8,484 nt of DNA from Hyphomicrobiales bacterium. Its GTDB lineage: Bacteria; Pseudomonadota; Alphaproteobacteria; Rhizobiales; JALURZ01. A program made the translations under genes and the position numbers. The notes beneath the pieces were generated by a model. It searched no databases, was not told where the DNA came from, and saw only the letters and a program-made list of their open reading frames with translations. Positions within the stretch are counted from its first letter, which is position 1. Each line of letters opens with the position of its first letter. The stretch lies in NCBI GenBank assembly GCA_027058735.1, contig JALURZ010000226.1:1-8484 (forward strand), in the 5' to 3' direction. Below are positions 1 to 6,876 of this stretch, piece after piece.

Positions 1-2
1 CG

Positions 3-1871
3 GCGCGCCGTGGTCATGACGCCAGGGCGACGGGCGGCCATGACAACGCCATCGTTGTGCTGGTGGAGCATGGCCGCCGCCCGGAGCGCGGCAACCTCGC
101 CCATGGGTGGACCGAAGGCGCGGCGGGCGAATGCGCCGGGCTTCGCGCCGGTCAGATCGCGGTGGTGCTGGCCGGCTATATCCGCTGGCTGGGATTTTCC
201 GCGCGCGCGCATTCCGTGATGAACACCGAGGTCGATCTGAATGTCCTGGCGGTCCGCGCCGGTGTGCTGGCGGTCGATGAACGGGGACTGTTCCACCCCT
301 TCATCAGGGGCGGATACGCCCTCGGCGCGGTGACAACCGACTACCCGGTGGTCGCGGACCGCCCGATCGCGCCACGCCGGGGCATGGCCCGGCTGATCTG
401 CGAAACGGTGCCGCACTGGCTTGGTCTTGGCGGGTGCTTCCCGGCCATGGAACGGGCCCGCATTGCCCGGCGCGCCAGCCATCTGGGCGCCCATGGGATG
501 GAAACCATCAAGCGGGTGGACAGGCCCACCACGCTCGTGCTCGACGATGAAATTCCCCGGGTGTCCAAACGCGCCGCCTTTTTCGAGCGCGCCCTGCAGG
601 GTGATCTCGGCGCGAAGGCCCAGCGCGAGCGCTCGCGCTTTGCCATGAAGCACCCGTTTTCCCAGTCGATGATCCCGCTGATCCGCGCCATGGTGCCCCA
701 CCAGCACGGGCGCGTCGCACCGCAAAAGGCGCACGGGACCAGCGACCCGGCGGCCAATGCCAGGGCGCTCAAGTCGCTCGCCTATTTTCTCGGCGCCGAT
801 CTGGCCGGCATCTGCGAAGCAAAGACCTTCACCTGGTTCTCCCACAAGGAAGACGGCACGCCCATCGAGCCCTATCACAAATTCGCCCTGGTGATGCTCA
901 TCGATCAGGGCTTCGACACCATGGACGGCGCGTCGGGCGATGACTGGGTGAGCGGCCAGCAGAGCATGCGCGGCTATATGCGCGGCGCCGAGATCGCCGG
1001 CGTCATGGCCGCCCATATCCGCGCGCTCGGCTATGGTGCGGCCTCCCAGACCAATGCGCTGTCCGATGTGCTGCAATTGCCCTTGACCCTGTTGAGCGGT
1101 CTCGGCGAACTGAGCCGGATCGGCGAACTTGTGCTCAACCCGTTTATCGGTCCGCGGTCGAAATCCGTCGTGCTCACGACCGATATGCCGCTGCGGATCG
1201 ACCGGCCGATCGACTTTGGCCTGCAGGACATGTGCAACACCTGCAACAAATGCGCGCGCGAGTGCCCTTGCGATGCCATTTCGTGCGGCGGCAAGGTCAT
1301 GTTCAACGGCTATGAGATGTGGAAACCCGATGTGGAGCGCTGCGCGCGCTACCGGCTGACCAACCCCCATGGTTCGGCCTGCGGGCGGTGCATGAAAATG
1401 TGCCCCTATAATCACGAAGGCCTGTTCTGGCATCACTGGGCGCTGAAGGCGGCGATCAGGTGGCCCTGGACGCGCAAGCACATCGCCATCTGGGATGACA
1501 GGCTTGGCAACGGCATTCGCAATCCGGTGAAGCGGTGGTGGCTTGATCTGGAAATCGTGGATGGCGTCTGCGTCGCGCCCAGGGGCGTCAACGAGCGCGA
1601 CCTTGACCGCGGCCGGGTCCTCGACCCGCACAAGCAGAAATTGGCGATCTATCCCGCCGGCATGATGCCGCCGCCCGATCACCTCGACCCGTTTCCGGTG
1701 GACCGCAAGGCCGCTCTTGCCATGGCCGGTCGGCTTGAGCGCCCGGAGGACGCCGAAAAGCGCCGTGCCGCGCGCGGCGCGCCGCCGGCTCATGACACGC
1801 CGCCGGCGCCGGCGGGGACCAGGTCGAAACGCGGCAGGCCGGTCGCCAGCCCCTATGCGCCTAAATCCTGA
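3..1871 (+). CDS. Reductive dehalogenase-like cobalamin/4Fe-4S protein (5' end outside window)
   Basis: The frame is open to the left edge, and the residues before the GTG at 57 read as conserved protein (GHDNAIVVLVEH), so the true start lies outside the window. Two ferredoxin-type motifs are visible. The first is CxxCxxCxxxCP with cysteines at nt 1233, 1242, 1251 and 1263. The second is Cx12CxxCxxxCP with cysteines at 1341, 1380, 1389 and 1401. Together with the preceding TTDMPLRIDRPIDFG, this is the signature of the reductive dehalogenase / epoxyqueuosine reductase superfamily, which uses cobalamin and two 4Fe-4S clusters. About 155 residues follow the last cysteine. They are basic and proline-rich at the end and show no flavin reductase or 2Fe-2S domain, unlike the fused catabolic enzymes such as Nitratireductor NpRdhA. 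No membrane-anchor partner (rdhB) is seen to the right. Substrate and actual dehalogenase activity cannot be told from sequence. Confidence 0.85.
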   Translation, partial: ARRGHDARATGGHDNAIVVLVEHGRRPERGNLAHGWTEGAAGECAGLRAGQIAVVLAGYIRWLGFSARAHSVMNTEVDLNVLAVRAGVLAVDERGLFHPFIRGGYALGAVTTDYPVVADRPIAPRRGMARLICETVPHWLGLGGCFPAMERARIARRASHLGAHGMETIKRVDRPTTLVLDDEIPRVSKRAAFFERALQGDLGAKAQRERSRFAMKHPFSQSMIPLIRAMVPHQHGRVAPQKAHGTSDPAANARALKSLAYFLGADLAGICEAKTFTWFSHKEDGTPIEPYHKFALVMLIDQGFDTMDGASGDDWVSGQQSMRGYMRGAEIAGVMAAHIRALGYGAASQTNALSDVLQLPLTLLSGLGELSRIGELVLNPFIGPRSKSVVLTTDMPLRIDRPIDFGLQDMCNTCNKCARECPCDAISCGGKVMFNGYEMWKPDVERCARYRLTNPHGSACGRCMKMCPYNHEGLFWHHWALKAAIRWPWTRKHIAIWDDRLGNGIRNPVKRWWLDLEIVDGVCVAPRGVNERDLDRGRVLDPHKQKLAIYPAGMMPPPDHLDPFPVDRKAALAMAGRLERPEDAEKRRAARGAPPAHDTPPAPAGTRSKRGRPVASPYAPKS

Positions 1872-1877
1872 AGACGC

Positions 1878-1904
1878 AATCGGGCCGGCCCCGGCCTGCC
1901 GATT
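1878..1904. terminator. Candidate terminator between convergent genes
   Basis: An outer stem AATCG (1878-1882)/CGATT (1900-1904) encloses an inner GGCCG/CGGCC stem. It lies 6 nt after the stop of the dehalogenase-like gene, ends in TTT, and sits 14 nt from the stop of the convergent small gene. It could serve both strands. The T-run is short. Confidence 0.45.
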
Positions 1905-1918
1905 TCATGCCCGCCGGG

Positions 1919-2161
1919 CTACATGCCCATGGCTTTCAGCGCCTGGGAAAGCACTTTGGTCGACTCGGCGTGTTTGCCGGCCTTGTGCAGGGCCTCGCCC
2001 TCCTGCCTCATCGACATGACCTTGGCCTTGTCGGCGGCGTTGAGGTCCGTGGTCGCCATTGCGGCGTCGATCTTGGCCATCTGTGCCGGACAGGACGCGG
2101 CCGCGGCCGGGGCGATGAAGGCAACACTGATGGCGGTGGCGAAAAACAGTTTCTTGAACAT
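1919..2161 (-). CDS. Small secreted (periplasmic) helical protein, function unknown
   Basis: An 80-residue protein. The frame is open further upstream, but the start is placed at the ATG at 2161 because AGGGAG lies 6-7 nt before it and because this start gives a clean signal peptide: MFKKLF, a hydrophobic core, then APAAAA-SC with a likely cleavage after AAA. The mature part is about 58 residues. It has one early cysteine (SCPAQM) and then two predicted amphipathic helices; the stretch EGEALHKAGKHAESTKVL resembles one TPR-like helix pair. Small secreted proteins with this layout (CPAxMAKIDAA...AGKHAES) occur in alphaproteobacteria as hypothetical proteins. No function is known to me. It is convergent with the dehalogenase-like gene and has its own upstream region, so it is probably transcribed alone. 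Confidence 0.75.
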   Translation of the reverse strand: MFKKLFFATAISVAFIAPAAAASCPAQMAKIDAAMATTDLNAADKAKVMSMRQEGEALHKAGKHAESTKVLSQALKAMGM

Positions 2162-2457
2162 TTGAGACTCCCTGGTCTTGTATGAGTGGGCGCTGTCGCC
2201 CGTTCGGAGCCCGCACCGGTCCGCTGCCGGGTTCTTCGAACCGGCTGCAGCCGTTCCGCCGGCCTCATCACCAGCCGGCATCACCCAACAGATCCTGTGC
2301 GGGCCGGGTCATACTGGATCTCACAATGTGGCATGAATTCGCAAGTCTGATGATTTTATTGTGAAGTTACAGCACTTTGGCGGTGCATTGCCACAGTGTT
2401 GCGAGCGCGAGGGGAAAGTCCCGGCGCGCTCGCATCCGCCGCGCCCGGTCCCGATCG
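2162..2457. other. Intergenic region between two minus-strand genes
   Basis: No convincing gene is seen. The part next to 2161 should hold the promoter of the small secreted protein gene, but I found no clear -35/-10 pair. A short A/T-rich island at about 2315-2375 contains an inverted repeat, TCACAAT (2321-2327) and ATTGTGA (2358-2364), 30 nt apart. A strong hairpin at 2401-2433 is listed separately. Confidence 0.5.
2401..2433 (-). terminator. Candidate terminator hairpin downstream of the membrane-anchored protein gene
   Basis: A perfect 9-bp inverted repeat, GCGAGCGCG (2401-2409) and CGCGCTCGC (2425-2433), encloses a second small stem (GGGG/TCCC around AAAG). It lies 24 nt after the stop of the minus-strand gene ending at 2458. 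No U-tract follows on the minus strand, so factor-independent termination is uncertain. Confidence 0.4.
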
Positions 2458-2931
2458 CTATTGCCGTGTGAGGAAATGATGGCCGCGGTTGCCGTTTGGC
2501 ATCCGGATATATCCGCCTTTCATCTGCACCCGCCCGCTCAGATCCCGGGCCATCCGGTAGCGCGCATGGACGACGCCGCAACCGATGAATGCCGGCGTCA
2601 TGGTCAGTTCGACCTCGCGGTCCAGCACGCGCCCGTCGACGCGGTAATCGCCGTTTCCGGGGCAGGCGTCGCCGGCGTTCCTGGCGCGCCCGGAAATCCG
2701 CCCATCCTGTCCAAGCGACAGGGAGACGGCGAAATCGCTGTTGAGGCCAAGCTGGCGCCAGTAACCGCGCCAGTTTCCGGCCAGGGCCGCGCGCAACTCC
2801 GCGCCCTCGACCCGCTCGCCTTCCAGATGCCGTTCCGTCGCCCTGGGAATGATCACGAACAACGCGAAAAATCCGAAGATCGCAAACAGCGCGATGATCC
2901 CGGAAATGCGTTTTTTTGCCACGCTGCCCAT
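2458..2931 (-). CDS. Membrane-anchored protein of unknown function, 157 aa
   Basis: The start is ATG at 2931; an ACAGG lies upstream but spacing is long and the ribosome site is weak. The N-terminus is short and basic (MGSVAKKR), followed by one hydrophobic segment at about residues 9-28 (ISGIIALFAIFGFFALFVII), then a hydrophilic domain. This suggests a single inner-membrane anchor with the domain in the periplasm. The domain alternates short hydrophobic and charged stretches, as in a beta-rich fold. It contains two cysteines (GDACPG, FIGCGV) that could form a disulfide. No family is recognised. It is divergent from the dehydrogenase gene across 62 bp. The codon use resembles the neighbours, and no long competing plus-strand gene is credible here. 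Confidence 0.65.
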   Translation of the reverse strand: MGSVAKKRISGIIALFAIFGFFALFVIIPRATERHLEGERVEGAELRAALAGNWRGYWRQLGLNSDFAVSLSLGQDGRISGRARNAGDACPGNGDYRVDGRVLDREVELTMTPAFIGCGVVHARYRMARDLSGRVQMKGGYIRMPNGNRGHHFLTRQ

Positions 2932-2940
2932 GAGCGGTAT

Positions 2941-2968
2941 TTGCCTGTTGACCTTGTGCGTCTATATG
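2941..2968 (+). promoter_or_regulatory. Tentative promoter of the dehydrogenase gene
   Basis: TTGCCT (2941-2946), a 16-nt spacer and TATATG (2963-2968) resemble a sigma-70-type -35/-10 pair, placed 25 nt before the start codon. It lies in the 62-bp gap shared with the divergent membrane-protein gene. This is by eye only. Confidence 0.25.
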
Positions 2969-2993
2969 ACATGCAACAATTGGAGCGTCGATC

Positions 2994-3872
2994 ATGAAAA
3001 TTGCATTTCTGGGTCTGGGCGCCATGGGCAGCGGCATGGCGCGGTGCCTGATCGCGGCCGGGCACGATGTGGCGCTGTTCAACCGCACGCGCGCCCGCGC
3101 GGACGCCCTGGAAGGGGACGGTGCGCGGGTCTGCGGCACGCCGCGCGAGGCGGCAAACGGTGCGCGCGCGGTGTTCGCCATGGTCGGCGATGATGCGGCA
3201 TCGCGCGCGGTGTGGTGCGGGCGCGATGGCGCGCTTGCGGGCGATCTGGCGCCCGGCGCGTTCGCCATTGAATGTTCAACCCTCTCCCATGACCGGGCGC
3301 TGGAACTGGCCGGCCAGGCCGGCGAACGGGGGTTGCGCTATATTGATTGCCCGGTGACCGGGCTCGCCGATGCGGCCGTTGCCGGCGATCTGACCCTGCT
3401 GGTCGGGGCCGACGAAACGGATCTCGCGGCGGCGCGCCCGCTGCTTGCGGCGATTGCCTCCAGAATCATTCATTTCGGTCCGGTCGGGGCGGGGACCGCC
3501 TACAAGCTCATGGTCAACCTGATGGGCTCGATACAGATCGCGGCGGCGGCCGAAGGCCTTCTGATCGCCGAAAAGGCGGGTCTCGATATGGCCCAGGTCG
3601 CGGACATTCTGGAGACCAGCATGGCGGCCAGCCCGCAGGTGGTGCGCAACCTGCGCCAGATGATGGCCGCGAGTCATGATCGCGATATCGTGTTTTGCGC
3701 GCGCTGGCGCGCGAAGGATACGGCATACGGGGTGGCGCTGGCGGAAAAACTCGGAACCAGCGCCGGCCTTGGCCGCGCGGCGCGCCGCGCGTTCGCGCTG
3801 GTGCTCGACCAGGGCGACGGGGAAATGAACGAAAGCAGGGTCATCGACGCCATGCGGGCAGCGAATATCTGA
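2994..3872 (+). CDS. NAD(P)-dependent beta-hydroxyacid dehydrogenase (3-hydroxyisobutyrate dehydrogenase family)
   Basis: A 292-residue protein, the usual length for the family. ATG at 2994 is preceded by GGAG 8 nt upstream. An N-terminal Rossmann fold opens with the dinucleotide motif GLGAMGSGMA (residues 7-16). The substrate-binding motif reads CPVTGLADAAVAGDLTLLVG (about 119-138); family members more often have D/A-PVSGG here. The catalytic lysine is K171 in GAGTAYKLMVNL, with N175 following. The all-alpha C-terminal domain contains the usual W-x-x-KD segment (RWRAKDTAYG). Such enzymes oxidise 3-hydroxyisobutyrate or reduce small semialdehydes such as tartronate or succinate semialdehyde. 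The exact substrate cannot be assigned: no valine-degradation or glyoxylate genes adjoin it. It appears monocistronic. Confidence 0.88.
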   Translation: MKIAFLGLGAMGSGMARCLIAAGHDVALFNRTRARADALEGDGARVCGTPREAANGARAVFAMVGDDAASRAVWCGRDGALAGDLAPGAFAIECSTLSHDRALELAGQAGERGLRYIDCPVTGLADAAVAGDLTLLVGADETDLAAARPLLAAIASRIIHFGPVGAGTAYKLMVNLMGSIQIAAAAEGLLIAEKAGLDMAQVADILETSMAASPQVVRNLRQMMAASHDRDIVFCARWRAKDTAYGVALAEKLGTSAGLGRAARRAFALVLDQGDGEMNESRVIDAMRAANI

Positions 3873-4015
3873 ACCATCGGTGGGAACCGTGAATTTCAAC
3901 ACAGAAAGCCCGGCCCCGGCCCGCTATGGACGCCGTGTGCACGGGAGCGCGCCGGCATGGGCTGAAAAACCCGCCGGCAGCCCCCCGGGCGCCGGATGCC
4001 GCCGGTTAACGCCGT

Positions 4016-4041
4016 GTTAACGCGGCGGCGTTAACTTTTCT
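4016..4041 (+). terminator. Hairpin GTTAACGC-GGCG-GCGTTAAC followed by TTTTCTT
   Basis: A perfect 8-bp inverted repeat (4016-4023 and 4028-4035) with a 4-nt loop runs directly into TTTTCTT. This is the form of an intrinsic terminator for the dehydrogenase transcript, although it lies about 140 nt after that gene. A third copy of GTTAACGC sits at 4005-4012. Since the group abuts the candidate leuA -35 element, it could instead be an operator. Confidence 0.4.
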
Positions 4042-4068
4042 TGCGCTCGCTGCGTATTTCGCTAGACT
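4041..4068 (+). promoter_or_regulatory. Candidate promoter of the leuA leader transcript
   Basis: TTGCGC (4041-4046), a 16-nt spacer and TAGACT (4063-4068, in the context GCTAGACT). Transcription would start near 4075, about 24 nt before the leader ATG at 4099 and 287 nt before leuA. The placement is consistent with an attenuator-type leader. Confidence 0.45.
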
Positions 4069-4098
4069 GCGGTGGCTTGAAGACGATGGGCCTTTCAA

Positions 4099-4245
4099 AT
4101 GCGACCGACGCAATTGCTCAGGATCGACCGTGCGATCGGGATCGACCGTGACACTGCCGCGCGGGACCGCCGCGCGGTCCGCCCCCATCGTTCCGCGGAC
4201 GCGCCCGGTGCGCGCCTTGCCGTCCTCCTCCTTATCAGCCCCTGA
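4099..4245 (+). CDS. Putative leuA leader peptide (48 aa, Leu/Val/Ile-rich end)
   Basis: A short frame from ATG 4099 to TGA 4243-4245. Its last residues are LAVLLLISP, with codons CTT GCC GTC CTC CTC CTT ATC AGC CCC TGA: four Leu plus Val and Ile within seven codons, placed at the very end. This is the classical layout of a branched-chain amino-acid leader peptide, in which ribosome stalling reports shortage of charged tRNA. The rest is Arg/Asp-rich and not otherwise recognisable. The only other in-frame start is TTG at 4114. The ribosome site is poor: GAAG lies 16 nt before the ATG. The stop codon lies inside the first of several alternative stem-loops. Translation is inferred, not shown. 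Confidence 0.5.
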   Translation: MRPTQLLRIDRAIGIDRDTAARDRRAVRPHRSADAPGARLAVLLLISP

Positions 4246-4329
4246 GTATCTCAGGCCCGCAAGGGATGATTGCTCAGGGGACTTGCCGAACGCCAGGATC
4301 AAGGAGTGCCGCCAGACGGGTCTGACCCG
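4239..4329 (+). promoter_or_regulatory. Attenuator-like alternative RNA structures before leuA
   Basis: Segment CCCCTGAG (4239-4246), which includes the leader stop codon, can pair locally: CCTGAG (4241-4246) with CTCAGG (4250-4255) over a TAT loop. It can also pair at a distance with CTCAGGGG (4273-4280). The two pairings exclude each other. GCAAG (4259-4263)/CTTGC (4282-4286) forms a third stem that encloses the distant partner. CGGGT-CTG-ACCCG (4317-4329) is a last hairpin before the leuA ribosome site. No U-run follows any stem, so control could act on translation or through Rho rather than by an intrinsic terminator. Confidence 0.5.
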
Positions 4330-4345
4330 ATGGGCGAAAAGGAAC

Positions 4346-4350
4346 GAGGA
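4346..4350 (+). promoter_or_regulatory. leuA ribosome binding site
   Basis: GAGGA, 11 nt before the leuA ATG at 4362. GAGGAC (4346-4351) is perfectly complementary to GTCCTC (4222-4227) in the Val-Leu codons of the leader peptide, so it could be sequestered. Confidence 0.5.
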
Positions 4351-4361
4351 CCAAACAAATC

Positions 4362-5963
<1,602 letters not shown>

Positions 5964-5983
5964 ATATCGCGACCGGGCGGTTG

Positions 5984-6012
5984 CGCGATGCGGATGCGCC
6001 GCCATCGCGTTT
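5984..6012 (+). terminator. Candidate leuA terminator
   Basis: CGCGATG-CGG (5984-5993) pairs with CCG-C-CATCGCG (5999-6009) over an ATGCG loop, with one bulged C, followed by TTT. It begins 21 nt after the leuA stop. A 10-bp G/C-rich stem fits an intrinsic terminator, although the T-run is short. Confidence 0.5.
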
Positions 6013-6020
6013 CCGCGCCG

Positions 6021-6080
6021 TTGCTGGACAGCCCCGCGGCACTCTGTTAGGAACAACCCGGCAAGGGCGGCTCTCCGCCC
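6021..6080 (+). promoter_or_regulatory. Upstream region of tRNA-Lys: weak promoter candidate and 5'-leader hairpin
   Basis: TTGCTG (6021-6026) and TGTTAG (6045-6050), 18 nt apart, are a poor -35/-10 match. A perfect hairpin GGGCGG-CTCT-CCGCCC (6065-6080) lies in what would be the 5' leader removed by RNase P, 15 nt before the mature tRNA. It has no T-run, so it is not an obvious terminator. Confidence 0.25.
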
Positions 6081-6095
6081 AGGCGCTCCTCACAC

Positions 6096-6171
<76 letters not shown>

Positions 6172-6180
6172 GTCTTTTCA

Positions 6181-6203
6181 ATGGGTTGCGCGTTCAAACC
6201 CAT
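6181..6203. repeat. Inverted repeat just after tRNA-Lys
   Basis: ATGGGTT (6181-6187) and AACCCAT (6197-6203) form a 7-bp stem with a 9-nt loop, 10 nt after the tRNA, preceded by CTTTTC. It could be part of the tRNA 3' trailer or a weak terminator, but no T-run follows on the plus strand. Confidence 0.3.
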
Positions 6204-6218
6204 AAATCTGTCCGGTGA

Positions 6219-6590
6219 GTGCTGACGTCAGGCAGTACGTCTGTGGGAAGGGCAATTTTGTCGCAACTTCCGAAGAATGTCGTGCTGGATATCCTTAAGC
6301 GGTCAAATCGCCGAAAGATCACTCCGCAAACCAAAACCGATATAAATGACCTTTTGGAAGAACTGAAAATAACCAAAGAGAAATCGTATTGCGTTCAGGC
6401 TGGTGAATTTATTCGCAATGAAATCAATTTGGCCGCACCAGTATTGAATGGACATCGTGAGCCCGCGGCGGCGGTTGTCATTTCCCGGCTGTACAGGAAA
6501 GAGGAAATAGCTGATATCGAGAATGAACTAGCACCACTTCTGCTTCAGACGGTAAAGGAAATATCTGGCGCGCTGGATGGTTGCCTGTGA
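6219..6590 (+). pseudogene. C-terminal effector-domain fragment of an IclR-type regulator
   Basis: The 123 codons match the second half of IclR-family regulators. SVGRAILSQLP corresponds to the family's talGkAlLA-lp segment. INDLLEELKITKEKSYCVQAGEFIRNEINLAAPVLN corresponds to the stretch ending in the ligand-domain motif G-x-x-c-i-A-A-P-V-f. ELAPLLLQTVKEISGAL matches the C-terminal helix. The helix-turn-helix half and the beginning of the effector domain (about 130 residues) are missing. The sequence upstream in this frame is not IclR-like and has a TGA at 6216-6218, directly before the GTG at 6219. GTG without a ribosome site is not a credible start, so this is a remnant. Its base composition is clearly more A/T-rich than leuA, suggesting foreign origin. 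Confidence 0.75.
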
Positions 6591-6756
6591 ACAAATGCTA
6601 AGCCGCTGATCCGTCTGGACTTTTCAGTGCAATGAAGTAGTGGCGATTGCAAGATTTCGGGTTTTTTTCGTCTGAACCTTGCAATATCTTGTGCCGATGG
6701 AAGATTCCCTCGAGGGCCGATCCGTGATTCTCTGGTCGCATCGAGGAGGGCTTGCG
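6591..6756. other. Non-coding stretch between IclR remnant and IS5-like remnant
   Basis: No gene is seen. An inverted repeat ATTGCAAG (6646-6653)/CTTGCAAT (6678-6685) encloses a 7-T run. The left end of the IS5-like element should lie somewhere here, but I cannot fix its terminal repeat. GAGGAGGG at 6743-6750 is the ribosome site of the transposase remnant. Confidence 0.4.
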
Positions 6757-6849
6757 ATGCGGCCACGGAAGACGGAGAGGACGGGGTCGAGCGATCTGTT
6801 CCGGGCCGGGCCCGGCTCGATCAGATCATCGACATGAAGCACGAACTGG
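6757..6849 (+). pseudogene. 5' remnant of an IS5-family-like transposase
   Basis: GAGGAGGG and then ATG at 6757 begin MRPRKTERTGSSDLFRA. After a one-frame change the sequence continues RLDQIIDMKHEL. The two pieces together form the characteristic N-terminus of a group of IS5-family transposases (MRPRK...TGS.DLFRARLDQII.MKHEL). The frames are separated by a tandem duplication of GGGCC (6803-6807 and 6808-6812) that adds 5 nt. After CTG at 6846-6848 the homology stops at the terminal repeat of an IS66 element. The remaining several hundred codons, including the catalytic domain, are not in the window; they may continue on the far side of the IS66 insertion. Not functional. Confidence 0.75.
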
Positions 6850-6867
6850 GTAAGCGTCCGGTGAACC
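6850..6867. repeat. IS66 terminal inverted repeat
   Basis: GTAAGCGTCCGGTGAACC. The GTAAGCG start is typical of IS66-family ends. It sits exactly where IS5-like transposase homology stops and 9 nt before the stop of the passenger gene. The matching repeat is outside the window. Confidence 0.65.
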
Positions 6868-6876
6868 TGTTTTTGG

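Larger units (their letters stand above)
3873..4098. other. Intergenic region before the leuA leader
   Basis: No gene is seen. The first 130 nt are G/C-rich with small CCGGC/GCCGG stems. The last part holds three GTTAACGC-type sites, a hairpin with a T-rich tail and a candidate leuA promoter, listed separately. Confidence 0.6.

Noticed and set aside
57..59. GTG at 57 as the start of the dehalogenase-like gene
   Set aside because: Conserved residues continue in frame upstream to the window edge, there is no ribosome site, and the family's N-terminal part would be missing.
2321..3268. 315-codon minus-strand frame spanning two genes
   Set aside because: It overlaps the dehydrogenase gene and the membrane-protein gene in another frame. 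Its composition is Arg/Ala/Pro-rich and low in complexity, with no recognisable domain.
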